Shown here piece after piece: positions 32,887 through 45,800 of a stretch of DNA of 64,000 nt (its first letter is position 1; each line of letters opens with the position of its first letter). Both the position numbers and the translations under genes were made by a program. Source of the stretch: Coenobita brevimanus (taxonomy: Eukaryota > Arthropoda > Malacostraca > Decapoda > Coenobitidae); assembly GCA_032717465.1 (NCBI GenBank), contig CM064658.1, forward strand, positions 1,362,001 to 1,426,000, in the 5' to 3' direction. Under the pieces are notes generated by a model that did not search any database, was not told the DNA's origin, and saw nothing but the letters and a program-made list of their open reading frames with translations.

Positions 32887-33792
32887 AAATAATAATAATA
32901 TACAGGTACAGCACTTAACAAGAGAATGCTTAGATGTGATATGCAAAATGTCACAAAAGAGGAGGTGCTACCAAACCTCCAATGCCACGGAAGATGCAGC
33001 TCTTAGTGTGATTGGTGTAAGAAAAACACACAAATAACCTGATAAACTCTTATAATAGGAGGATCTGCATTTTTTAAAAAGCTGGACAAGGGCTTTACAA
33101 ATCACCTTACAAAGTAAAGGACACGGCTTTGGTCTCCAGTGCCACGAGTTTGAGCTAAAGCCTAAGATACACACTGATATCACATGCAACACTCGTCAAC
33201 TCAAAAAAGATCCATCGGAATGAAAACTGCTGCAAAAATATATATATATACAGGCTGTCCTCATCATAAGCCAGGGATGTGTTTATATCACAACTTCTTC
33301 CATACAGTACTTCCAAAATATAATTTTTTTCCACAATGCTTCAAAAATACTACTTTGCACACAGCTTCCAAAATATCACAACTATTTCCACACAACTGGT
33401 ACTGTATATTAAGGAAAATTGGCATATCAACTTTACACATAGCAATGGAACTTTTGTAGGCATATTTTCTGTAGTGAGATGACTTAGTAAGGGGGGGAGT
33501 AGGTAAACCTGGCTTGTAGTGGGAGGGGGGCAGGGGGTGTGGGAAAACATGGCTTGTAATGAGGACTCCTGCATCCACGGCCTCAAGTTATCTCTGACCA
33601 AAACACTGACAATTTTCAAAGATAAACCATAAGTTGCAATACTTCCAAGATAAAGAAAACAAAATTTCATACTAAACTTTCAGAAATGTGTTGCCCAAGA
33701 TAAGCCACAAACTACTGTACCGGACATTAAAAAAAAACCCATTCCAGTGTGAAGGAAGAAGTAAAGTTAAGCTCTCCCCTCCTTTGGTCTGT

Positions 33793-33808
33793 TTATTTCA
33801 AGAGGAAG
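33793..33808 (-). CDS. MAGT1: MAGT1/TUSC3 terminal coding exon (16 nt)
   Basis: After the acceptor CTCTCCTTTCAG it completes a Ser codon, then FLLK and TAA. The tail YPYSFLLK parallels YPYSFLMS in vertebrate MAGT1. Confidence 0.88.
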
Positions 33809-36800
33809 CTGAAAGGAGAGAATGAATTAGTAGGTGATATATTGATGGCACTACATTTATTCTGAGCTGTAATGAAAAGTCTTATAATGATAACATCAAA
33901 ATATATAAACTCACTACATTAGATACAGTTAGTAATCTATGACTTACAAAAATGATGGAACACTAAAATATATCGTACAAAGAGATAATGAACTTCAAGT
34001 CTACAGAAATGTTAACCTTTTCAATCTGATGTACTTTATATTGTACTTTTGCTATCTCCACACAATTTCAGTCAACTCAGGTGCCCATTCACTACTAGGG
34101 TGCTCTCCCAAGTTGAATAAAATTGACTGGCAGCAGCAAGAGTGAAATAAAAATGACATCATCTGGTAGAAATTATATCTAAACTCATTTTTATATTTCT
34201 ATACATAAATTAGTTTTAACTAAAAAAACTTAACACATTTAAATGAATAACTCGACTAATTAATTAATGACATCTACTGTTGTGACTACACAAGGCTACA
34301 TAAGGATGTGTGCTATCCCAACCAAACTATTTTGTCTCATTTTAGTGGAAGACTGAGACTGAGGGTACAGTTGGAAGAGTCATGCTGTATGTGGTGTGGA
34401 AGAAATGAGTGGTACATTACATTTGTGACTGGTGATGCCATATTTCACAAAGGCAAACTATTTTAATTTTATTCATGGTTTCTTATTAATGGTGTTTTTT
34501 TTTCTTACCTATGCCCACTGCCAAGCCTTCACGGATTTATTTCTGGGCTAACTGGCCTGAAACTGAATGGTCAAGTATCTCGGCCTTGTATCTTGAGGTA
34601 ACTTCCACAATTTTTTAAATTTAGAACTCTAGAAAAATTTTACAGCCTTCACAGTGTAAAAAAGACAGACACTGAATCACCATACACCAACCCAACCAAT
34701 CTAATAAAGGCATGTTTTCTACTGAGCTTCATATACAGTATGGTTATGGACAAATTTTATATGAATGTGCCCATGAGGGTATGACAGAAAATCAATCTTG
34801 TGTTTAGCATATACAGGGACTCTATACCAGATGCAAACTTTAGGAAACGTCAATCATATGTTAACAAATGCTGCCTATCTACTGTAGTTGAATGTTGTTG
34901 TGGCCTCAGGTATATATGGATGTGAACCTGGTGGATTACAGGAAACTAACCACTTCAGCTGCATGCTCTCTACAATTTCTTTACTGAGAATATGTTGATG
35001 CATTTGTTTTGAGAGTGAGATCCATGAAGTGAGTAAATGTGTTGTATGTGAGAGTCTCCATTACGGTGAAGGCAAAGCAGAGAGAGTGATATGGATGGGT
35101 GCATGACTAAGAGTGAGGGTGGTATGTTATGACAATGCAGCCAGGAGGTGGCTGTCTGACTTATTCCCTGTCAGGGGGTTGCCAGGAGGGACCAAGGCAT
35201 TAGAGATGATGACAATGATAAGACAGGAATTGAAGAACCATGCTTCTAAAGTTTAAAAAGCATCAATAAAATCTATGAACACCCAAAATAATTAAAAACA
35301 TCACAACCAAAATATTAACTCACTAAAAGTGCAGTTTGGGGAGCATAAATAAATGGCAAAGACACATAAAAAGGTATCAGTATAATACCACCCTTCCCAG
35401 ATAAAAAAAAAAAAAAACTTTCCCTCACTCACCTGTAAGGATAGCCATGTGCCTTGGAACGGAAGATGGAGAGTGAGAGAGAAAAGAAGAAGGCTACAAG
35501 GCCAAGGCCGATGATGGCGTAGATGCGTCGTTTGCGAACATCATCACGTTTACTAGCTGCTTCCGTCATTAGGATCATACCCAGCACCACTGCAGCATCT
35601 GAAGAAGAGTTGAAAGATCATATTCATAGGAAACAATATTAACATTTATCTGAATACAATTTTCTGTTTTATTCTTGGTATTTAGGAATAATTTCATTCA
35701 CCTTACCAAACACTTGTTTTAATGTTGTAGGTCAGATATTGCCTTCAATCCTCTAACTAACAGAGGTTCTCCTGAGGCAAATAAAATCATCCAGGGAAAA
35801 AAAGAAAGTGAGAAAAAAAAAATACTGTCTGGTGATAACTGGAACAGAACAGAGTTAATGGTGGTACATTAACATCCCCGGCGTCCTACATTCACTCTCA
35901 ACTAAGGAAAATCTTCTGGTATTAACTAGTACAGAATACCTGAGTTGTCACTATCATAAATGGGTTAATGGTACCAGACATACTCAGGCTGTTATGACTT
36001 ACTCTCAACTCAATAAAATCTTTTGGTTTTAGCTGGAATAAAATACAAAAAGAATAAAGAGTTAATTGCTTGACTGCAACTATGTATTATTTTAGCGTAT
36101 TCTTGCTGCCTACAACAGGAATATCACAAGGAAAGGAGACAGAAATTTTAACCTTGTCACTCTGAAAATAATCTTATTCTGTAATACTCCTGCCAACAAT
36201 ACACCTCACATCCAACACAGTAAATGGTTTACAAAAAAAATAACATAGACAACACAAAATGTCAACTTACTAAGGAGTGCAACAATGTATGTCTCCACTA
36301 TGAACTGCCCTTGTGAGGAACCATGGATGTACGCAATGTTGCCCTGTTGTGTCTTCTGCAGGAAGGGTGGACCACGGATATGGTTCCACATCTGACCGGA
36401 CGTCATTGCGAAAGTAAATGACTGTGGAGAAGAGGCAGGCTTATTACTTGGGAATAATGATGAACTACTGTAGCTAGTCTTTTCACTTTATCATGATTTA
36501 AAACTGACATCTCTCCATCATGAATGCTGAGCTGTAGCAATGGATTAACACTAGAATATGATGGTAGTCATGAAAAAGTGCCATGTGAAGTAAGCTACAA
36601 ATGAAATGGACAAAACTCTGGGCAAAGTTAGGGTAAAGAATTAAACTATGGCACTTTCAAAGGAAAATTCATTTCGTCACTTATCATCAGTCTAAATTTC
36701 CCACTACTTTAAAGGATAAGATCCAGAAAAATGACAACTGAAGGGAAAATACAAAAAGCTGTAGAAGTGATCAATTGAATGGTCAGTAAAATGAGACATA

Positions 36801-39800
36801 CCCTTAACAGACCTTTCAAAATTATTACAGTTTTAAAACCTTAATCTGGCTACTGGCAAATTATTATAATGAATGATGCTATTATTTGTTTTATTCTTGC
36901 TACTGCTTAACAAATTCATTTACCTTCAACAAAACTTTTAATCTGGCGAGGTTAGACATGTGTGCTTGCCTTCATTAAATCCTTCATTACTAGGGCATTC
37001 TCCATGAGCCGAATCTAATAATTTAACAATAGCAAACAAATTTTAAAAATACATCACTAGGCTGAAGGAGTTAATCAGGTTAGAAAAGAGTCCATGGACT
37101 GATGGGAAGGAAACTATCTGCAGTAAATTATGATACTGGTAATTTCTTTGGTTCAGGGGATCTCTCCACTGATGGATTAACTTGTCTGACGATTGGACCA
37201 ATAAAATAAAATAGCAGTCACTGCACTGATGGGGATAGATCATATTATAAAGCCAAAGCTAGAACTATTATTGAACTTTGACATTTCAATCCTAATTTCT
37301 ACTCAGAAATGGGGTGGGTAATATGCATAACAATTCATGTTACTCAGTTCTTTATTAACCCATCACAACTAGGGTGCTGGCACAAGTAGGCTACTGCCCC
37401 GTGGCTAGGATGCTTGGAGCTGTATTCTCACGAGCTATGGATGCTTTCTACTATTTCTCCTTATTGATCTATCTTGAATATTCCAGCTCAGTATTCTCTT
37501 TCATGCTGTTTTATACCTTACCAATGCTGATATGGGCCTGTATTTCTGCTGGTTATGGTGGCTCTCTAGCACTCCTTCCTTAGCAATTTAATTTTTGGAT
37601 ATGGGTGGTTAATATCCTTTTGTGTGTTACTTATGCAGAGAAGGGCAATACTGGAAGGATTTATATTACACAGAATGGGTAAAGGTGTTAGGGAGCTTCC
37701 TTTGCTGATGAGAATATGGGTCACTGATTCCATATAATAACATACAAAAGCAGTGATTAATTTGAATATTATATCACAAAATTCCCTTTCATGTTATTTA
37801 TACCTCTTTAATATCAACACACACACACACACACACACAAAGGATATGTATGAGTTACATGTAGACACAATCTGATCTGGAAGGAAGTATTAGAGAATTT
37901 CCTTAAACATTTAGAAAAAAATGCAAGGGATTTACTTAAACATCAAGAATACCACTACTACTCTTAGTCCAACATTTATGATGAGAGTGATGACATTTAA
38001 GAAACACAATATACACTAACTTTTTCTTTTTCAAATGCAAGGAAGAAGGATCTAAAGGCCAGAAGCCCACAAGATTGTTCCCTTCAAGAAAAAATAACAA
38101 CAAAATAACAGAAAGCCAAATTCATAAGCCATTCATTTTGAGATGCCTGGACACACTGTGTTTTAGATCATTGGCAGCAGAAAACAGACTGAGGAGGACA
38201 GTTCCAGAGTTGACCTGTTGCATACATGAAGTACTTGGAGTAACAGTTAACTCTTGCACTCTCTTAGAGAGCTGGACAGAAAAGGGATGAGAGTTTGCTG
38301 CTAGATGGGTGCTATGTGCCTGCCATAGTGGAGGAGGGATGCAAGCAGACAGTTCAAAGGAGCAGTGATCATTGAAGTAGCAACAGAAGAGTGCAGTGAA
38401 GAGACAGAGGGAGCCAGTAACTGAATATCTTACCAGAGCTCCGAGTGCCCAGATGGTTTTACTGTAGAGGAAATCAAGGTTGTTCTTGCGTAGGTAGAGA
38501 AGACCAACCACCAGAGCCAAGAGGACCACCAACGCCACCAGACCTGAGTAGTTGGGGGGTCGGAACACACGGATCTGAGGAAGAAAGTAAATGTTAGGAG
38601 TACATCATCATCATCGTCATCACCCTATACATGGATCTGAGGAAGATAATACAAATAATGGGTTCATCATCAGCATAACCTTCCACAGAGATATGAGCAA
38701 AATACAAATAATATCACAGTCCTAACCCTTATTCCTCCTAATAAATGAAATAAGTATAAGAAGGCCTAAGGTAAGAATGCAGCGACATACTGTACATACT
38801 GATGTGACTAATTATAGAAAAGGACAAAACTGCGCGGATCAATGATGGAGTGACGACAAGCAAGCAGGATGTTTTTCATTAAAATACACAAAGGTGAAAA
38901 AAATGTACAAAATAATCCACGAAACTAGTGCTGTAAATCAGGGGGGGGGGATTACAGGGAGTAATGGAAGCGTAACTGATAATGCACCTTGGACTTGAAA
39001 GCAAAACCTAAACTTTTGAAAAGGTCAGAATTAGTGTATAAGGTTTACTGGAAAAAAAATAATTAAAAAAAAATAAAATAAAATAAAACTTTCTACCTAT
39101 TTTTCAAGACATCTTTAACAAACCAACAAAAGAAAATCAACTCATATAAAGAATATCTTGCCTATCTACACCCTATCTATCTGCCTACATATTAAACTTC
39201 ACTTGTACCACAAAAAATAAATAAATATCATAAATACTTAAAACTTTCAGATGAAGGCAACACAAACTTTCAAATATCTACTGAATAATCAGCATAACAT
39301 TTCAGAACTGACAAGAGCTCTTTATGCTGTTTTCCTCCACTACACATACTGTACAGGCACCGTAAATCAAGCTTATCATCGTTCTAAAATACTTTGAACC
39401 CCGTAATCTATTTAATGTGCACACACACCACTTGCTAACCCTGCCCTCACGAGTAATGCCACTGCCAACACAAAACATTCATCTTACTCTCACAACACAC
39501 AAGTCTTCAATATAACCTCAACCAAAGATGTCTGGGAGTGCCTACACTCATGTGACAGAATATTTAGTCCTTTTGGTTCACATATAGATGATATTAGCTG
39601 GAGGTGTTTTATGATGCACTGGTGGGCACTGTGGAAGATCCATAAGATTGTATAGATAACAATGAAATCCCCAACCTGGGACAGATCTTCAGTCTTTTCA
39701 AACAACAGTTAGATTCTCCACCATTTGTGCACTGCATCTCCAGTTATTCATGCTCTCCTCAGCTACTCACTGTTTATCCAGCTTCACATCATACCTGAAT

Positions 39801-42800
39801 GTCTGTGCGTTCAGCCACCCAACGAGCGATGTTCTCTGCAGCAAATCCAACACGCTGGATGTCAAGGGTGTCTACCTTCTTGGGTTTTCCCTTGGCTGGG
39901 AAATGCATGAACACCGGGGCTGAGTTGAGGCGCAGCTGCAATACAAACACAGCGTAATTTAACTTGAATTTAATTGTTAAAATTGTCTGAAATGCAGTAA
40001 GATATCCTTCTAAGACTTGTCTACTAAAGCCACATAAAGCTCTTTATTAAAACGAAGTCATGTAATTTTATTCCTCCTTCTCAGAGATGTCATCACCCCG
40101 CCAGGCTCTCTTGTACAGTAGGCAGTGAGGGAGCATAATTCTAACCCCCGCATTGTGGAAAATCACTGCAGTTCACCAAGAGAAAGAATAAAAGAGCAGA
40201 GAGTGTGGGTGCAGTCAAGTGCATAGGGGGTAATCTGTTAAAGAGGGACTCATGCAATGCTCTGGTCAACATATGAACAGTCGTTAATAATAAGGTTCTA
40301 GGGAAAGAAGATAAATAAAGTTCAGCTCTTATATTAACCCACTCAATATGAAGACATTTACTTCTACCTACCACTACATAATCTGCAGCTTTTGGCAGAC
40401 TCCTGACAGTGAAAGGATAACAAACTAAGTCCATTAATCTCTTTAAAATGATTCTCTCTCTCTCCTACACCTAAGATGAATAAATATTATCAACAGGTAG
40501 AAAGGATCAACTAAAAGATGTCATCATTCTAACCATGTTAATGAGTTTTAATTACTTCACCACTACAATATTTGTCCCCCCTAGGTGAAATTAAATCGTT
40601 TGCTGGTAGCAACAAAACAGATATCATAGTACTAAGAGTTAAAATGAAAGGGATAAGACTTATATGAACAACAATTTAAGTAACAAATACAATAAAATAC
40701 AATACTGTATAAGTTTCACATCATCATCATCATCCTAATTCTATTTCTCACTATGAAAATGGATTAGGTACAAGCTTTGTCATCAGTGAATAACCCAAGA
40801 GATTGAACATGGAGGTCTGATAATATGACTCACAGCCTGGAATACGTCTGGTCCCTCATCAAAGTCAACCAGTGCAAAGAAGAGTTTGTTTGAGTACCCC
40901 TGTGAATACCGCCAGGAGTTACCCACCAGCTGGAACTCATCATGTGCGTGTCTGAAATATAAGACAAGGGGCAGTGATGACAGCTCAAAGACAAAGAGCA
41001 CATTTACTTTATAATGAAATGGGTAATAACTACCAGTCCCATATTGACCTCTTAGGTGTACGGGTCTGAGGCTATACCAACTGGACGTATCTGGCACCTT
41101 CATCTGCATCAGTCTCAATCAGGTCCACTGAACGAGACCTTCTGGATCTCAAGGTATGGCCAGGTATGAGAAAGATGAAGCAAATGAACAAAACAGCCAC
41201 TATGCTGAAGTAGAATGAACCAAGAGAGATTTTTAAAGTAAAACTACATTAATGGATGTCTTAGATAATATGAAACTAAACACAAGGCTCTTTACTGCAT
41301 ATAGGTGCTTGCTTACATATTGTGCATGTCTTTGCAAATGCACAAGACATATTATTATCATCCTAATCATAGGCCCCTACAACATAAGGGAAAAAAAGGA
41401 GTCAGGGAAAAAAAGGAGTCAAGAACACAAAAACAGATGAAATAATTATGGTAATCCCCTGTTTATCTGACACTGCATTACCTGACAAACATCATTAATG
41501 ATGTAGCAAAAAGTCTGACTGAATTAAAGCAACATCTGATTTTTACAGCATTAAGGGGAATGGACAGTTGTTACTTGGGAAAGTACATTTATTTTTCTAA
41601 TATTTGTCTGATTTTTTTATAAGCTTTGTTACTTTAAAATGTTAAATTAAAATGACTGATACAAACAAAATGCTTATATATAAATTTCAGCCTCCTTGGT
41701 GACTGGAATATCTAATTATAGAAACAACCTTTACTGGCTTAGATACAAAATATGCATAAGACACGGAATTCATATCACTGCTATATATTCATTAAAACAA
41801 TCTGGTCTACAGTACAGTGATGAACATCTGCCTAATATTTTACCACTGCTATTTCCAAGTTTTCTTTGGTGGCTAATATTCCTAAGTTGAGAGAGATATA
41901 ATGCATCAGGGAGGAAAGTGGCAGACATGTTCCTATGGGGAAGGAGATGCAATGAAATACCATAGTGAGCAATGTTTTGTTCTAGACTGTACATAAACAT
42001 TTATACAATAGCATTTATAGTGATCTGTACCTGCAGATGCCACATTGCCTTGATGGTGCAAGAGCCGTGAACATGACAATGGTGGAGTAGTTGCGAGGTG
42101 TGCCTTTTACATACTGTCGGAACTTGTCACCATTAAAGCGCAGCACTGGCTTCTTCAGCGCTGCATCGGACAGCTGTTGTACACGCTCTGATAAACTTAG
42201 CTGTGGGGAGAGCAAAAGGTTATAGTTCATCCACTTTCACCTATGCAATATGTTGACATACATTCTCACTACCAACAAACAACTTTATTCAACAATTTTC
42301 ATTCAAATAGAGCAGTATTTCTTCTACAAAGGAACACTGTCTTGCTGAAGTGATGAAGCTTGTGCATTCCACTCATCAGTGAAGTTACACTATTAAGATG
42401 CAACCATACTAGTCAGGCTCCCTGCTAAAGATCATTTGTTTCTCTTGCTGCAATTATCTAAGCCACTTCTGTTAGGTTGCAGCTTAAGCCTCCTAAACCA
42501 CTGTGACATGTTCTTTCAAACCAACCAGCAGCAACAGACCAAGTAACCAAGGTGGAGATCAGACCATCTACACAGGAAGGACTGCTATAAATTTATGGGG
42601 AAGGAACCACTGTTGGAAATTAATTCTTGAGATGTAGAGTCCAAACTCTTGCTCTTGGCCATTTTTCTTTTTGAACTGAGGGATGACAATCAAGACAGCA
42701 TAGGTCTTACTGAGGTCAAACGACCAGGGAACTTAAGACATCCCAAAACTGTCTGATCACAAACTGTACTGTGCTTCTGAGGCAAACACCAAAAGAAGGA

Positions 42801-45800
42801 ACATGGTACAGAGTTTCTGGTGAGCAAACATTTAAGTACCAGTAGCAATATAATCTGAAAAATTAAAGTGGCAATACTGAAGAAAACATCTGTATAAATG
42901 AAAAAAAGGCAGATGTCTTTATTAAACAAAGACAGCCTAACGGGGTTAATAAGTTACATTATTCACATTTATAACTGCAATTATGATAATCAGGTTACAA
43001 TCTGTAGAGAAGTAAATAGGCAATACATGTGTCGTATTCTTGGAGAGACGGTTTTCTTATGATTTCCATCAATATTTAATCCTCCCCCACCCCCCATAAC
43101 ATACAGTCAGTTTGTGCTTTCAGTCAGCCACCAAAGTTGGGGATTTCCTTTTGCCAAACAATATACCTCACACCGTACTAATCTTATATTTTTTTGGGGG
43201 GGGAACTTATAAATTTTAAACAAAAATAGTGAATTTCTGTTTACTAAAATGATTTTGAAATGCCATTATCGTACTTTGTTCTGCTCGGTTGGGTATCATA
43301 ACACAATCTGCATTAGCCAATCAAGTTCTGATGGTCAGGTTAGGCTATGCTATGCTCAGATGGGGGTTAGGATAGCTTTATTTAATACCAAGCTAACCTA
43401 CACAGATCAAAACTCAATCACCTATAACACATTACACTAATGTACGAACAGCAGGTGGGTAATCCTTAAGGAGACATGGAACCACTTTATTTTGCAAATT
43501 TCTTCTGGCTTTTTCTCTGCCCTAGCTCTTCATAGGATTTTTTAGTATTTTCTGATTACATTTTCAAGTTTTGATGTTTTTTATTTCTTTTGAAAGTGAT
43601 GCAATGTTTTTATAAAGTGCTGCTTGCTTACAGTCCCCAAGGGTGCCAATGAAAGATGGATGCTACTTTGTGGTGCATGAAGACAGATACACACCATCTT
43701 GTGGTGCACAAAGACAGACAGACGTTACTTTGTGCTGAACGAAAACCGATGGAGGCTACCTTATGGTGCACGAAGATTGATGGACACCGCCTTGTGGTGC
43801 ATGAAGATAGACAGACACAACTCTGAATGCCATCTTTTAATGAAATTACCCTTACCAGTGCTTACTTATCCAAACAATGTAAATTTTCAATATCCAACCT
43901 TAATTATCGTAAACCTAATCTATTTTATGCTAGCATAACCAAACGTATCCTAACCTAATCTATCCCTTATGTAACCATATTATTCTTCTTTATTGATGGA
44001 TCTTCTTCATATCTGAAAAAATGCTTCTGTACACCCTGAATCAGTTCTTTTTTTTTTTTGAGTGGTGGTCCTATGTCTCCTTAGGGATTACCACCAAGTG
44101 GAAAAACATGGCATCTTCACTCAAATAAAAAATCTCTCTATCACCTCAGGTAATATTTCACTGGAATTTAATTTCATTCACAAACATACTTCATACAAAG
44201 TAAGTTAATAAAGTGTTAGATGAATAAACCGGCTGAGAGAAATTCCTCAGTTTGATCTATCCACCTATAACCAGACGCATTAATCCCGTAAGGGGTGATC
44301 ACAAATAAACTGCCTCCATGTTGCCCTGCCCCCTGCCATTTTGCTACCCTTCTCTCATCTTAGACCTCTCTACTCCACCCCTCCATCTCATCCTTGGTCT
44401 CCCCCTCCTTCTCCTCCTCCCACTACCTCACTTACATACACTCTCCTAGTTAGTCTCTAACTCTTTAATCTCTTCACATGGCCAAACCACCTCGGTCTAT
44501 TTCTCCAAATGCTTTCTATCACATTCACATCAAAATACAGTACTCCTTCACTTCCTAATTTGATGACTGTTAATACTTAAGGAGACATAGGACCATTTTG
44601 AAGTTTTATTCTGTTTTTTCCTTATATTGGCTCTTCATAGGATTGTTCAAGTACTGTACTTCCTGAGTAAGTTCTCAGTTTCAATGTTATTTCTTTTAAA
44701 AGTCATGAAAAGCATTTAAAAAAAGCAGTGTTTGTTTACCAACAGATGCCATCTTATGGTATGCGAAGACATACGGATGCCATCTTAGAACACTATTTTT
44801 TTAACAAACTTACTCTTTTCAGTGCCTATTTATCCAAACGTAACCTAAATTTTCCTAACAACTCAACCTTATTTATCCTAACCAAACCAATTTGATACTA
44901 ACCCAATCAAACTTAACCTAACCTAACCTACCTGTTATGTAGCCCAACCATAATTTCCTTGTTTATTGATGGATCCCCTTCATTCTTAAAAATGAACTTT
45001 TGTACACCTTTACAAAGTCACTGAATGAGTTCAAAAGTAGGTAAAAGTTTTCACTAATTTTCAAGAGGAGGTCCTAAGTCTCTTTAACGATTACTGATGA
45101 TGATCTGCTTGTAGTAATGCCTGCAAACTACAGCCTGACCTCAATTCCACTTAACTATATCCTTCAACCACATCATGTCCACTAGTACTGTACAGTATAG
45201 CTGACAGGCATCAAATATGGTTTAATCTTCCTTCATTGCACCCACGTCCATTGGATTATCGTCTTGCAAGTAATTTCTCCAAATGTGATGTGCGACCTTC
45301 ACCCTGCAATAGCTCCCACCCCAAGTGGTCTCGAGGCGGCTCAAGAGGCCTAAACTACACCTCCTACGGTAAGCTGCTGTTCAGGGTTTGGGTGCTTTTC
45401 AAGGCTGGGTTAAGTTTGGGCTGTTTATTGATACTGGAGGGAGTCTAAGGTTAGGTTTAGCCTAGTTATGATTCGGGAAAGTTTTTAACACATTTTGATC
45501 GATTTGGATTTTAATCCGTATCAGACTATAAGCAATGTATTTCAATCAATTTTGTTGATTTTACTCTGTATATGACTTCACACCCCTATAAGGGTAGGGG
45601 TCATCTGCAACAAAATTAAGTTGCAAAATCAAAGTACCGGTATATAAAAAATTGTTAACTGAAAAGGTACAAAATATGGGTTAAGCAAAGAAAAAAAAAT
45701 TCCCTTAATATTCAAAAAGTTACAGTAATAATCCACTAGAGTTACTTTTTAAATATTCAATACCTGTTAGCTATATGGGAATTCATCAAGCATGTGTACC

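Larger units (their letters stand above)
25018..33792. other. Convergent intergenic region with interspersed repeats
   Basis: It separates the 3' ends of Derlin-1 (+) and MAGT1/TUSC3 (-). No exon with a recognisable protein is seen. Frames of 60-114 codons are in repeats or unsupported. Contents listed separately are foldback MITEs, MITE family 1 copies, an inverted SINE pair, a piggyBac-like MITE and short duplications. Roughly 31.8-33.8 kb is probably MAGT1 3' UTR. Confidence 0.6.

Noticed and set aside
44912..44932. Interstitial telomere-like (CCTAA)n
   Set aside because: Only three units inside a TIR element; too short to call telomeric.
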